Below are positions 27,555 through 39,782 of a stretch of DNA of 64,000 bases, in pieces. The DNA is from Bondarzewia mesenterica (taxonomy: Eukaryota > Basidiomycota > Agaricomycetes > Russulales > Bondarzewiaceae): positions 1 to 64,000 of the forward strand of contig SGPL01000086.1 in assembly GCA_004802705.1 (NCBI GenBank), in the 5' to 3' direction. The translations under genes and the position numbers were made by a program. The notes under the pieces were generated by a model. The model worked only from the letters and a program-made list of their open reading frames with translations, was not told the origin of the DNA and did no database searches. The number at the start of each line of letters is the position of its first letter. The stretch's first letter is position 1.

Positions 27555-30500
27555 AGAGCGCGCGATAGTCGCCCCCATCGCGGCATCGTTTTGCATGTCG
27601 TCGTGTGGACGCCGCTTTTGGTGCTTCGTTCTGGATCGTACACTGCTCGTTCAACGCCGTCTTCTTACGGCCTAATTATCACCCTTTGCATATCGCTCAA
27701 TGTACCTTCTACAGCTTCCACCCTGTGCTTTGTCGATATCAATGTTCTTTCTGCGCCTTTGCTCATCCGACCCCGACCCCAACTTCTCTTTCTCCGCTCT
27801 GACGCTGTGCTTCCCACCCGCCTTGACTTCGTCCTACCCAGTTTGCTGGAGGAAGTCCTAAATGCATGCGTTCCCTTTTTCTCTTCTAGGCTTCGTCTAT
27901 CCCACTATGAAACATGTACACTTACTCGCTCGCTTGTTTCTCCGTCCACATCTGCAATAATGCATCTGCATCACCCTCTGTCCCTCCTCTGTTTAACTAC
28001 TACTCCTCGTACATTACCCACCTTCATTTGCTACTCTGTGTGTCATTCCATTCCATTTTCTTCTTATATTTCCTAGCATTCTCTCTGTTTCACCGTTCTA
28101 GTCCTGATTTCTTTTCGGGTGTCCTTCTCCCTAGATGGCTATGATCAACGGGATACCGCCGCCCGTCCGCAACTCGTTGACACTGTCTTTTGTAAAGATC
28201 GTTAGGATCTTTTTTTGTCAACTAGCTTCTTTGTTATCATTGCCCTCTTCCCTATCAAGCCCCCTCTGATTTGGTAGGCAGTATGTATAGTATCGGGGAT
28301 CGACCAATCAATATAGACGAGGAAAGTGAAAGCAAGTGGATGCTAACTTAGCAGCAGCGGCCCGCCTCATGGAGGTATCGGCTGCTAGCCATCGATGACG
28401 GTCGCGAGTGTGCAGGTAAGTTTGTAGTGACAATCTCTTGACCGACGATAAACTAATATCACGTATTATATATGTATAAGGGCATCTTTGACCTGAGCAA
28501 TAGCAACACAAAAATTACGGGCATACTAGAAACTAGAAAAGCACAATTTTGACTCATTGTTCAGGAGGCCCATGACCCTCGATCATAGGGCACAGATCCC
28601 TGAATAGAAAGAAGCGGTCAAGGCAGTCGCGCCGGGTAGGGTGCAGGGCGAGCGTTGCCGGTACATACGGCATTCGAATGCCAATAAGTAACATGACTGC
28701 ATGGCATAGAAATTAACGGAGTCAACACATCCTCGGCCAAGTTGTGTGTCCCGGCAGCGGTACGCACCCTCTCTCTCGGACGATGTGTAGGACCGCTTTG
28801 GACGGAATTTCGATACGCTACGGTAAATACTGTCTCACTTCGGAACCAGTCGAGCGCTGGGTTCAAGGTGCTGATGGAATGCCGGAGGCTGACTCGAGAC
28901 ATGGAACTACTTCTCCTCACAGATGAGGGCAGGCGCCACCGTTGAAGGATCGTGTGGAGCACATGGATGAGCTACAGACACTGGCGCCTCGGTCCTGGTC
29001 TCGCGAGACGGGAGACATCAATATCACCCACCTGCCAGATTGTTATAATCGGTGAACACAGGCTGCCAAACCTTTGCTCAATGTCGGAGGAAGAACGGAC
29101 GCACCGAGGTCGGAGACGTTGTCAGGTCACGCGCCTGGAGACGGCGAGCTCCGTCCTCCCTCATGTCGGACAAGGTGAGTTTTTCAAGCCGGCGAACGTA
29201 TGTATGCTTGGTGAAAATCCGGGTAGCAAGTTAAAGACCGCCTCAAAGTCGCATCCGCGCGGATTGATTGGCTGGATCGAGCGTCATCCACCCGTATGGA
29301 AAGACGCCTTCCAAGAGCGGGCTCGGCGTGAACAGGTGATTATCAAAGGCTTGACCTGACCTGACCAACTTTGGGAGGGACTGATGCCATATCGATATGG
29401 TTTCATGGTTTCATGGAAACATCAAATCACAGCTCGTGCTGCTGGCATGCAGCGCGAAGATGGCGGGCTCTGTTGCCAATGAAGCCGCCCTCGATGTCGA
29501 AATATTTTCTTGTCATAATCCGTCATTAGAGAGTTTACGCAAAACGCCATGTACTCGGATTTGGCCTCAGGCTTTCAAGCTCACATCTCTCACAGATTCG
29601 ACAAGGTGGGGCGGTGGAGTCGACAATTTCTTTTCGTCGAAAAGGGTTTACTAGAACACTCTTAACTTCAAGGAGAAAGTCCAAGATCAAATGCTGTAGC
29701 GCGACCAGCTCGCCGCCGCTGCCAGAGCGTTGGCTCGGACATCAATAAAGATCTGAGTTTGTAAGCTCCTCAAAATCCTCTCCGCGGCGCATCTGACAAA
29801 ATCGATTTGCGCTATATGACTGAAGTACTGACGGCTGGCAGACCAACTCCCCATGTAAATTCTATGCGAATAATCAAAAGTATGATTGACCTCCTTACAG
29901 AATCGATGTCAGAAAGGCCGACGATGGCTTTCCGCTTTCTGGCGCTCTGTAAACCCGCTCTGCGTTGGAGGCCTTTTGTTCTGCAATGGAATAGCCGGTC
30001 ATGCTCTCGAATTCGCGGCAGGACACATGATGAAATTTGCTGAGCGAATTTCCGAGAAGATGTAGTAATAAAGTTAGTTTGAACAAGCCGATGACAATCA
30101 TGTTCTGCTGTTTCCACTGAGCTGGAGAATTTGCCAGAGCACTACTGGAGTCCACCGTGAGGTGGGTGAGTGACGATCATGATATGATCAATATATCATT
30201 AAAAGAACAATACTCACAATGGCTGTATTAGTCGCAGACTCTTCCTGTGGTGATTTTCATCTGTCCGGACCGCATCTCGCTTATGACAGACCACTTGCGG
30301 GTTTTCGACTCGCAGTCCAAAACCAGTTGTTGCCATATCTCAATTGGTTTGGCCTTCACGTCCAAACTCGTCGTTGCCTTTCGACCACCGTAGAAGGGAT
30401 TTATACACGAGAAATTGTGATCAGTGATCGACTATGTGAGGCTCCATTCCAGGATATCGTACACATGGAACCGGAATCAGTATTACAGTCGCGCCTTCGC

Positions 30501-30609
30501 AGCCGCATCATCCATAGCGAGCGTAACTGCCCTAATATCCCTCTGCGCGCCCTCCATTACAGTCCTATACAGTTCAGTCTAACACATTTCGAAGAAAATA
30601 CGTATATAC
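27555..30609. other. long intergenic region, no confident gene
   Basis: From 27555 to about 28290 is T/C-rich sequence that looks like the kinase 3' untranslated region and beyond. From about 28300 to 30600 both strands have scattered short frames (for example minus 28618-28962, plus 28952-29359, plus 30219-30791) and many GT/AG pairs. A strong donor-like GTGAGTATTG on the minus strand lies at 30209-30218. No motif or family is recognisable. It may hold a degraded or fast-evolving gene, or a long non-coding transcript; I cannot support either. Confidence 0.45.
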
Positions 30610-31687
30610 TTAAACTCGGCGGCCAACGAAAGGGGATAAAGGTTTGCGCACCTTTATCAACCCCCAAACACCCTTGCTCGCCAGCCCGGTTTTGGCTTGG
30701 GCCAAGTCGATCGCCCGCCGCAAGATGTCCTCCGTCCCACCGCTCACGAGTTCGTCCACGAGTTCGGCGTCCACAGCTTCCTGCGGGGTGAACCGATGTC
30801 CCTCAAGCGCGACTTTTCGCTGAATTGTGGAGCGGGGAACTTTTTGCGCGCAAAAGGTAGGCGAAGGACGTCGGCCAAGGAGCGCCAAAATGAACCTGGA
30901 GATCAGTAGAGATCAGTGAATGGACGAGGCGGAAGAGAGAGGGTGACAAACTTCGTTCATGCACATCCAAGCGTTACGCTTACTTCCGTCTGTCATGACG
31001 CGGTAGTCGCATGCCAGTGAGATGATACACCCCGCGGCGAAGCAGTGACCGTTGATAGCAACGACCGTAGGAACTAGACCAACATAAATCGGTGTACATG
31101 CGAAGATACGACGCGTCTGATAGACTTACCAGGGAAGGTCAGCAGGCGAAGGAGGAGGGGGTTGAAAGTCACTGCATCCTCTGTCAAGACCGACATCTCG
31201 AGAGCATTGACGCGACGTACGAGTAAACCAATTGGGATCCGCGATGACGCTGGGGTAGTCAAACCCTGCACATCAGCCGGTCCGGTCAACCCAGGTCGAC
31301 CAGCTGTTTATGCGAACGACAGAACAGACCATTGCTAAAGAACTTATCCTGCGCCCTATTTCCAATGATCACAAGGGATCCGGCACCGCCGGTTTCATTC
31401 TTGTTCTTCGAGGCAGCCGCAGCCCTCCATCCATCTCTCCAGTCTTTCTCCACGACGTCCAGCGCAGGTTTGAACGCGCCGTCGATCAGGTCCCGGGTCA
31501 AACGCGAGTCGGCACCATTGTGTAGTTCAATCTGCCATACCGCGGTCTTCGCTAAATGTCAGATGGGGTAGAGAGTGTGTTGAATGGCTGAAAGGGCATA
31601 TCGAAAGGAAAACGTACGACGCGTAACGGTAAGGAGCGGAGTAGACGCGCCTGCTGGGAAGTGGAGTGGGTATGTTGCTGTAGACAT
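30610..31687 (-). CDS. enoyl-CoA hydratase/isomerase (crotonase fold)
   Basis: A beta-oxidation-type enzyme acting on enoyl-CoA, possibly a delta3,delta2-enoyl-CoA isomerase. Start ATG 31687 reads MSTATYPLHFPAGASTPLLT. An early intron leads to TAVWQIELHNGADSRLTRDL, then SLVIIGNRAQDKFFSNG. The oxyanion-hole block VPTVVAINGHCFAAGCIISL is followed by ACDYRVMTDGSKRNAWMCMN (about 31080-30950), then VHFGAPWPTSFAYLLRAK and ALEGHRFTPQEAVDAELVDE. The stop is at 30610-30612 after SPFVGRRV. No canonical SKL peroxisomal tail is seen. The HFGAPWP block after the crotonase core favours the isomerase branch, but hydratase cannot be excluded. Confidence 0.85.
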
Positions 31688-31923
31688 GATTTGGTGAATG
31701 CTGCAGCCCTATGATATTGTCCGGGATGTCAAGAGGTAAAACGCGGGTGCAGGAGCAGGTTCAGGCGTGAGCAGACGGTCAGCAGCATATCTCGGTGAGT
31801 GAATGAGTCGGCAACTGCGATGTTCAAGAATGCCCGAATACCATGTGATTTATGACATATATATATTGAAAATATAATAGATAGCACATACTTAGATTAT
31901 TTAATGCAATGCAGAGATTATAA
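31688..31923. other. promoter side of enoyl-CoA hydratase/isomerase and tRNA 5' flank
   Basis: An AT-rich stretch with no open gene. It includes TATA-like ATATATATTG at 31857-31866 near the tRNA gene. Confidence 0.4.
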
Positions 31924-31994
31924 GCATTAATGGGGTAGTGGTAACCTGGGTCGTTGCCATCGACCCGCCGGGGGTTCGATTCCCTCTTAATGCA
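31924..31994 (+). tRNA. tRNA-Gly (anticodon GCC), intronless
   Basis: The 71-base sequence folds as a tRNA. Acceptor GCATTAA pairs perfectly with TTAATGC and is followed by discriminator A. The anticodon stem GGTCG/CGACC encloses loop TTGCCAT, giving anticodon GCC for glycine. The T arm GGGGG-TTCGATT-CCCTC contains the B-box GGTTCGATTCC, and an A-box-like TGGGGTAGTGG lies in the D arm. There is no intron, and CCA is not encoded. A T-rich stretch (GCTTTTTAATTTT) about 20 bases downstream can serve as the Pol III terminator. Confidence 0.93.
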
Positions 31995-32231
31995 TCTGTA
32001 TTATGGAGGAGCTTTTTAATTTTGGGAATCATAGAATACATGTATGCTCGAAAATCTACCTCACATGCAATAGTGTATCTTCAACATCGTATATAAATTG
32101 ATTTTTATGTCGTTGCAAAGCAAGCGAAGTGGTCGCGGTATTCACGAATCACATGCGATATTCGCCAAACTGTTGTGCTCTGACTTGTCCACAAACAAGG
32201 ATAAATACCTATACATCTCTTGCCCTCTCCC

Positions 32232-32606
32232 ATGGCGGACAAATCCAAAGTCGCAGAATTCAAAGGTCCTACTCATGCATACTGTATCCATGATACATTA
32301 CTCACATCCGTTTATCCAACTTGACAGCCCGCGTTGCCGCGCGCGACGCTCACATCCGGGAGTCCTGGGTTCGCACCATGGAAGCCCGTATTGTGCGCGA
32401 CCAGATGCAGGAGTGTTACCGCATTGAAGGGGTCAACCACTACGAGGCTTGCCACGAGCTCTCCGAAAAGTACACTGCCATGCTGCAGGAGAACAGGGTA
32501 CGTGCTGTTCATCACGTACCGTACGCAGCTTCGCTGACCGGCGGAGGGGTTGCCTCTCCATTGTATGTCAATTTAGGTGAAGGGGTACAAACAGGTTGAT
32601 GTATGA
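32232..32606 (+). CDS. NADH:ubiquinone oxidoreductase 12-kDa subunit (NDUFB10/PDSW)
   Basis: An accessory subunit of mitochondrial complex I. Three exons encode about 75 residues. MADKSKVAEFK is followed by ARVAARDAHIRESWVRTMEA, RIVRDQMQECYRIEGVNHYE, ACHELSEKYTAMLQ and the final VKGYKQVDV. The pattern ESWVR...RIVRD...CY..EGVNHYE.C.....Y...L.....VKGY is characteristic of the fungal 12-kDa/PDSW family, including the conserved cysteines. The last exon starts after an intron at about 32498-32576, and the stop is TGA 32604-32606. The N-terminus is shorter than in Neurospora-type proteins. Confidence 0.9.
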
Positions 32607-33076
32607 TGCTCGACTGTCTGCCAATGCATAGAAGTCCTCTCGGACTGCACTCTTCCCTGACTTACCCCGCTGTTTTGCGAATGAGTTTGGAGCGGTCCAC
32701 GCGCCGTGCGTTCGTGTGTAGACGCTGTCTTGTCACTTTGCAACATGTTCCATCATCAAGCATTGACTTGTATTGCGCCGAAACTCACACACGAAAGCTC
32801 AGGATCACTCCCGGCGAAGGTGGATCTCCTGCAAGTACTTGAGAGTCTACTGTATTGGCAACAATATCAATTACATGCCGGCGTCCATCTCCCATTTTTG
32901 GCGAACACCTCAATTCAATTTCCAGAACGGCACACAACCTCAAGGCATCATGTCGGAAAAAACTTTCCGTGTCCCAATTCATCCACGAATAGTTCGAGCA
33001 AATAAAAATTATCCTCGCACACAGACTCCGCCGCAGCCGGGACACGTCGTAGCACAGCTGCCCTTCAGATTCTCAA
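32607..33076. other. convergent 3' region, no gene
   Basis: Between the convergent ends of the complex I subunit and the TRAP-alpha gene. Short frames only (for example plus 32773-33183), without motifs. Confidence 0.5.
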
Positions 33077-34295
33077 TCATTTCCTCGACTTCTTCTTCTT
33101 TCCTTCGGCCCCACTCGTCTCACCCCCGCTCGGCTCGTCCCCGCTGCCCACAGCGCCTGTTTTCTTGCTCTTGCCCTTCTTGAGATGGTGTTGAGGGATC
33201 CACTCTTCCTGGTACCCGCCAGCGCCAGTAGCAGTGACGGTACCTACGGGGGCGGAGACCACCGGCTTGCGGACCCTCTTGGGCTGAGGTATGAAGGTGA
33301 GGTAGGCAAAGTAGCCTAAGGCGGAAACAATTCCGAGAACCATCGCATATGTTGTCAGACTGTCGATGTCGAGTACGAGTCGTCAGAGCACGTCAGGTAG
33401 TAAATAGGGGGAGGCGTACAGCTTGAAATCCAAGAAAGAGAGTTCGGGTTCGACAATCGTGACGATGGAGTCATAGGCGGAGACGCGGTATCTCTTGCCC
33501 TGTATCAATGACGGTCAAATCTCGATTCGAAAGGATCAGGGAATACAAACCTCAGTGATGTGCTCGAGCCAGAGGTTGAGCTTAGTGTCACCGGTCTATG
33601 AGTTACCAGATGTGAGCAGCATGAATCAAGCTTCACATGAGCCAATATTACCTTGAATCTATGACCCATAGGATTGTCAGATACTTAAGAGAGAAAAGCC
33701 GTACGGAGCAAACTCACTCGCTATAGAACGAATATGGCAGGCGCATCTTCGCGCCCTCAATCAAATAAATCCCATACGTCAGATTGTTCGTCTGCCGTAC
33801 CCATCCCGACAACAAAACGATAAATCAACAAGCATTTGCGACGAAGCAAAGCTTGAAAACTCACCGCCTTGATCAACTTGTCCGTCTCCGGATGATGGAA
33901 CGCGCCCGCAACGCTCAATAAAGTGAGATTCTTGCCCGACTTATTCTCGATGTCCAAGTACAGCTGGTTATTCTCGCCATTGACCACGTCTGCATCGCAT
34001 TTCATCGCACGGGCGTCAGGCGCGTTAGCAAGTGCAAAGCCCATGATCGCGAACTATGTGTAGGGACTTACGACCAAACGGATTGCTCTCCGGGAATGAT
34101 GCAACGACGACTAGCTCAGGCTCCGTGGGCTCTGCCACCTCTTCTACCGGGGCTGGCATGAGGAACCACGTAGCACAGAGATGAGTGCCCCCTAAGGGCA
34201 GTAACATGAAGCCTGGAAAAGACACGTACAGACTTCAACAGCAAACACACAGGTCGCCAGCAAGACGACTGCAGAAAGTAATGACCGGACGCGCA
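33077..34295 (-). CDS. translocon-associated protein alpha / Irc22-like
   Basis: A single-pass ER membrane protein next to the Sec61 translocon. Start ATG 34295 encodes a signal peptide (MRVRSLLSAVVLLATCVFAV). The lumenal domain carries ELVVVASFPESNPFG, NNQLYLDIENKSGKNLTLLS, VAGAFHHPETDKLIKA and LTYGIYLIEGAKMRLPYSFY. A hydrophobic transmembrane segment (about 33345-33280) is followed by a basic cytosolic tail with YQEEWIPQHHLKK and a Lys-rich end, stop at 33077-33079. This order matches TRAP-alpha (SSR1) and its yeast relative Irc22. Several short introns are present. Confidence 0.88.
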
Positions 34296-34542
34296 TTATG
34301 ACCGAAATAACCAAACCAGAGATAAAAAATGCGAGGTACTTTTGACAATGGTAGTGAGAGCAGTCTGAGTAAACCTGGACAGAAATCAGCCTGCCACGTC
34401 CACTGGTCTCGCTCAGAAGAGGTACGTAAAAGTCATGTGATGTGCACATTGAATTTCAGAAATCCGAGATCAATTGTACAAACATGAGTATAGCAAGTAA
34501 AAAACATTAGGGATACAGCGATGAATCAACCTTGAGATACAG

Positions 34543-35914
34543 TTACCCCGGAGGCTTTTTCAGCAATTCCTTCGCTAGCTCGTCTACATCCATAGACTGA
34601 TCTGGTAACCAAAACGCCTAGAAAAACATTATAGCATGAGGACCCAGTGACAGAATAACGGTGGAAGGCACGTCGTACCAATTCTGCACCAGCAGTACAC
34701 ATCATCGCCAGCCGTGGATTGAACTTCAGGCATCGGGAAGGCCCAGGATGCCCATCCATCTTCGCTATTGGCTGCAACCGCATCAACGAAGGCTTCATTT
34801 CCGTCTTCGGCTGCAGATTCTGGACATCCCAGACACACACCCTCCCATCCAAACTCCCACTCATGACATAATTGCTATCCGGCGTCCACGATACCTCTTC
34901 GCCGCTGCACCCCCGCTGCGGCTCTATACTCGACGGGGAGTCTATCCGTCTTCGTTCCAACCCCACATGGCCCTCAAGTTTCGCGAGCAGATGGCCCTCG
35001 AAAGCGTCCATGATGTAGTGCGCATCCCCGGAGCAGCCAATAAGGAGATACTTGCCGTTGCTAGAGAAAGTCATAGATGTGATATATATGGCACGTGGAG
35101 GATAACTGATAAGTGTCAGTGACGGGTCCTCGAGAGTGATGGTGAGGAACGGGGCCTTGTCGAAATTCGCGTGGTCATAGAGGAGGATACGGGAAAATTG
35201 GTTGACGGCAACTGCGAATACGACGCCAGTGCTATCGTAGGCGACTACAGGAGTTGCAGGGAGGTTGAGCAGACCGCGACAAGTTGGGGCTCGTAGATCC
35301 CACAACCGCACAGTCTTATCCATAGACGCAGACATAAATCCATCGTCTACTGGAGACATTTCCAAGGACACTACTTTTTGTTTGTGGCCCTTGAAGTATT
35401 GCAGATATTTGTTGTCGTGCAGAGAATGATATCGGATGGTATCGTCCTCTTTTGTGGATGCGTGAATGATAGCCGTGTTCTTGTGAGTGAAACGAGGCAG
35501 ATCAACTCCGTATTTCTTCGAAAAAAGGGTCTTGAGATGTCTGAAACGCTGTCTTAGTTGGAACACTCAAGGATAGCAATAATGCGTTCGGGAACTTGCT
35601 TGCCAGTTTTGCAGTTATACAGCCGGAAGGTCTCATCCTCTGCGGCCGTGATGAGCTGGTCACCTCTGTCATCAAACGAGATGCCTGTTATATGTCGAAT
35701 GCCTTGGTTGGGTGGGGATCGACCTCCTGGAGTCGGCGGAGCGGGAGGGTCGACGGCATTTTTAAATATTTTGGCAGGTTTCAGTTTGTTCTGCAAGACC
35801 AAAAATCAACACCACTTCAATTGTTCTCCAGAATGATACGGCTACCATTAAAGCGGGTGTCAGTGTCAACGTTGCTGCCTGCGGTTGGACCACATTGTTC
35901 GCAGGAGGAGCCAT
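34543..35914 (-). CDS. Swd2/WDR82 WD40 subunit of COMPASS and cleavage/polyadenylation factor
   Basis: A WD40 scaffold protein linking H3K4 methylation (Set1/COMPASS) and transcription termination. Exon 1 starts MAPPANNVVQPQAATLTLTP (35914). The next exon has GIRHITGISFDDRGDQLITA and ETFRLYNCKTGKQ. The large exon has TLFSKKYGVDLPRFTHKNTA, the diagnostic YHSLHDNKYLQYFKGHKQKV, FMSASMDKTVRLWDLR, FSSNGKYLLIGCSGDAHYIM and VSWTPDSNYVMSGSLDGRVC. The gene ends DELAKELLKKPPG with stop at 34543-34545. These are signature Swd2/WDR82 sequences. The start codon is only 77 bases from that of RPB5 on the other strand. Confidence 0.93.
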
Positions 35915-35991
35915 TTTGGAAAGGAACAACATCGCAGACGCGTTCGACCAATACGCGTGCGGAGTTTGAAACACTTTTCCTTCTTCCCGCC
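35915..35991. promoter_or_regulatory. 77-base bidirectional promoter, SWD2 / RPB5
   Basis: Only 77 bases separate the two divergent start codons. The interval has no obvious TATA box on either strand. Any core promoter must be shared or overlap the opposing 5' leaders. Confidence 0.7.
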
Positions 35992-36930
35992 ATGTCTGAA
36001 GGTGACGACGTCGCAAAACTATGGAAAGTCAACAGGACAATCCATGAACTCGTTAGGGACCGAGTCAGTACCCGTTAAATATCCACTCTGTGCTCAAGTG
36101 CCGACCACCTGCTCTACGTGTAGGGCTTCCAAGTCTCCGACGACGAAGTAAATATGGATCTCGCCACATTCAAGTCGATGTACGCGAGCAGCGGCGAGAG
36201 TGTTGAGTACGCCCAGTTGTCATCATCTACTTTATCTCGGAGATACAGGACTCAGTATCTTCCAATGCGTTTTCTCGAAACTCAAAGTCGAAACCAACTC
36301 AACTTCTTCACCAACTCATCAACAAATGCCGCGGATCAAATTTTCGTATTCTTTTCTGACGAAAAGAGTGTCGGCGTTAAAACAATGCGGAAGTCCGTAT
36401 GTGTTCCTTGGCTGCTGTGCTGAACTGACTTTTATCCATTCAGGCTCTTGAGTATCCTGGATGAGAAACAGATTAACCGTGGGGTTATCATCTTCCCCGG
36501 CACCATGACTTCGTCAGCAAGAAAAGTGTGTCCTTTGATGTCTCAACTGAGAATTTCACCTTCACCTAGGCCGATCATACCCAGGTCATTTTGGCTATGC
36601 AAAACAAATTCAAGTTGGAGGAATTTGCCGAGGCCGATCTCCTTGTGAACATAACACATCACAAACTCGTCCCCCGTCATGAAGTTCTGTCTCTAGAAGA
36701 AAAAAAAACTTTTGTTAGAGCGATAGTAAGTGTGCGCCCTTCTCGCCGAATGTTGCATCGATTATAACTTTCTGTGATTCCACAGTCGACTAAAGGAGAC
36801 TCAGCTGCCGCGCATACAGTTAGCAGACCCAATTGCCCGATACTATGGGCTTAGACGTGGGCAGGTTGTCAAAATCACAAGACCGAGCGAGACGAGTGGT
36901 CGTTACGCCAGCTACCGCATCTGTTTCTGA
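35992..36930 (+). CDS. RPB5: RNA polymerase I/II/III common subunit RPB5
   Basis: The shared Rpb5 (ABC27) subunit. Start [20 protein letters not shown] is followed after an intron by [20 protein letters not shown]. The central part reads [18 protein letters not shown] and [20 protein letters not shown]. The C-terminal assembly domain has [20 protein letters not shown] and [11 protein letters not shown]. The last exon gives [40 protein letters not shown] and RICF, with TGA 36928-36930. Length (about 225 residues after splicing) and motifs match the family closely. Introns are short. Confidence 0.95.
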
Positions 36931-38981
36931 GTCACGCTTTGTTCTACTGGGCGCTTTCCACCGCCACCTCGGGGCTGTGTCCCGTACTTTCACATTCTTG
37001 TCGGTCCCCGTTCATTGTCCATCTTCCGTGTTTCCTCACATGTCTGAACACCATCTTTGTAGACTATTTGACACAATTATCATGCATAGGTTTTATTTTG
37101 TTCTGCATTTTATTTTGTCCGAGGATTATTGTTCGTCCGCAATTGTCTCCCAATGAATTGCTATCAGTTTTCATTAACCTCCGGGGCGGACGTTTCCTAT
37201 GTGACAAACTTATCAGTGAGTCAACGAGTCCCTTACACGATGTCAATGCTGGTATCCTGGTCTACAAGCTGTGTCCATTCTCCAAAACTCTTCCATTTTC
37301 TATCGAGTCGGCTGCACCCCTTGTGGATTTCGTTGGGCCTGTGCCTGCAAACTAGTCCTCGCCTAAGTACTACTCACAAATATAGATTCGATAACAGGAA
37401 TATTGCCGTAATTGTGGAAGCACATGACTGTCACTGTCTAGCGTATTCCGAACAATCTCACAATCTCAGCAACGTGTGGCTTGCAGAAATGTCTTACACA
37501 TGTCAGTTGATTGCACCCTAGGGAAGACGCTTGAATGACTCGTCCTCCTGGATAGCAACAGGTGCGCTCAATCTCCCGGATCTTACAACCGGACGGTGGT
37601 GGTGTAGTCATTCGTGAGTGACAACCTTTACGTGGAATTTTGCAGACCATATTGACCCGCCTCCATTGCGCGGAGTTTACAGAACACCTGTTTCCATTAT
37701 GAGACCTTCTCGTCAATGAGATGCCATGGAACTTTGACTTTGTACGAAAACATTATCTTTTTGGATCTTGTCGGTGGAGAACGTCATCCGACTCATTTCG
37801 AGCTGATCTTGGCTGTGCGCTCACCATGTCGTGGCACTCGGTGCCTGCTAAGCGCTGGAAGTGTTGCGACAGCCACTATCGGCTATCTTTACAATTGCCC
37901 AAGATCGGATGTGGTCAATGCTAGACTTTGAGCGTCGTCGCTGCCGACGCGCTTCACCGACTCGGGATGATGGGCGCTCTCCAACCATGACTGTTTCTTC
38001 TGACCTCGCGGACATGAGTTCAAATTTCTGCGCTTATCTGACATCAGGATATTCTTTACCGCCGCGTCGTTCTTTCTGTGTAAACAGCTGTCTACCCGTG
38101 TCTATACTTCTTGAGAGGTCCATGACGTTGACTCTATACCTGGTGAGCGAACACACATTTCACCTTGTGATGTCCACATGTTGCTAACCATCATCTGAGC
38201 GAGAATGGGTCCTGGCAGTGCCATACATCAGACGCGCGTCCGAGGTGCAAATGCTGTGAGCATGGTCTTGACATCCTCTCCACAATCTAAGTGCCGTGAG
38301 GATACCACATGGGCCTCGCCGGAAACTCTTTTGTTCCGCGATCTCTTAATGCTCGAATGATGTTCCACTGTGCAAATAAATTTACACAGGGGTGGTATCA
38401 GCGGGAGGTTTGTACACAATCGAAACAGGGAGCAGGAACAGTTAAATTCCCATTTGCGATGTAGCCTTGCGGTATGTTGAAGATTATGCTTGGTTGGGCC
38501 AACGTGAACGATACTGACGGCTGCTCATGTCGACAAATGCCATTGAAGAACGCATTGTCCTAGCTTCCAACTCGTATTGATTCCACTGCGAAGTTTGACG
38601 CGGCACGGAAGCGGGTCTCTTGCTCAGTATCTATGTTCCGAAACGAGTTAGGCTGACGGCATTGCTATGAATATGTCCGTGGTCAGCGTCAAGTTCGTTC
38701 GCCACTGCATTCCAGCCACCATACGCTGTGCCGGATCCTGCTCTGACCCCTATATCAACTGGTCGTTGTATCATAATTGGGACTGCGTCATGAGCGGAAT
38801 CTTCGTACGGTGCGTTGACATTTCCTTTTATGTATCGTGCTTGCCTTGTAGTCTTATCCTGTACTCTGGTCTGAGACTGAGTACTGAGTATTCATCCAGT
38901 GCCAACCTAGCTATCCCGTCATTCAAGACAGCGCTGATCCTGTTTACGTAATTGTTTCATACTTTCAGAGTTTTTTTTTTT

Positions 38982-39032
38982 NNNNNNNNNNNNNNNNNNN
39001 NNNNNNNNNNNNNNNNNNNNNNNNNNNANNGN
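38982..39032. other. assembly gap (N run)
   Basis: About 50 undetermined bases immediately after a homopolymer T run; a scaffold gap or unsequenced repeat. Confidence 0.95.
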
Positions 39033-39776
39033 TCGCGGTGCGAAAGCGGTGAACCGTGCATAACTGGACACGTTTGTATTTCGACCATTTCACGCCCGAA
39101 TCCGGAGGTTTAATGTCAGCGCTACGGTGCTGCCCATCCAACGCTACCAGCGTTGGTCACTGCAGTGCTCGGCGCTAATATTCACCGCCTTCATCTGATT
39201 GTTTCCGACTCATTCTCTAGATGAGAATAAGCATGGAAGCAGTCTTTGTCGGACGAAGCGTTCTTTTCTTTTCTTTTTCAATCTCCTGCGAACAGATCCC
39301 GCACGCTATGATTTTTTTTTGGCAATCATGAACCATCTAGTTTGACGGCCACTCTTACAGCTCTGGATAAATCTCACAAAATGTCTTCTCGATTGGTGAG
39401 TCTGCGGCAGGCATGTGTAAACAGTACATGTCCGCTGACACATCTCTACACACTGCCCCCATCATGAACAACTTGTGGCATGCTCCAAGAAATCCCGATG
39501 ATTTATCCAAGAGTTTTCTAGAAAAAACATTCCAATGCACATCTTCGAATTAGGCACAGTTTCCATTTACTCAGGTTACCTTCGGGGCCAAAATCCAGGT
39601 TCGAATAACCTCGGGAGTCTTATCCATATCATGGTCCCTCTGCTCGTCTTGAAACGGGATCTGAGATCATCCTTACATCAATCTATGGCTTGGTATGTAG
39701 ATCGCATCTCTCCATCTAACCTTGGAAAGCATTAAGTCAGACTCAGCTTTTACCCCATCCAGCTGGATGTGCTGCG

Positions 39777-39782
39777 TATAAA
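39777..39782 (+). promoter_or_regulatory. TATA box of sesquiterpene synthase
   Basis: TATAAA (in GCGTATAAATG) lies 108 bases upstream of the start codon, a normal spacing for regulated fungal genes. Confidence 0.6.

Noticed and set aside
27591..28076. 161-codon plus-strand frame after the LAMMER kinase
   Set aside because: T/C-rich 3' flanking sequence with low-complexity Leu/Ser/Phe translation and no motifs.
30219..30791. 190-codon plus-strand frame MAVLVADSSCGDFHL...
   Set aside because: Its second half is antisense to the enoyl-CoA hydratase/isomerase C-terminal exon; no motif, no promoter features, and its ATG overlaps a minus-strand donor-like site.
39590..39620. Possible tRNA B-box (GGTTCGAATAA)
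   Set aside because: No acceptor, D or anticodon stems can be formed around it.
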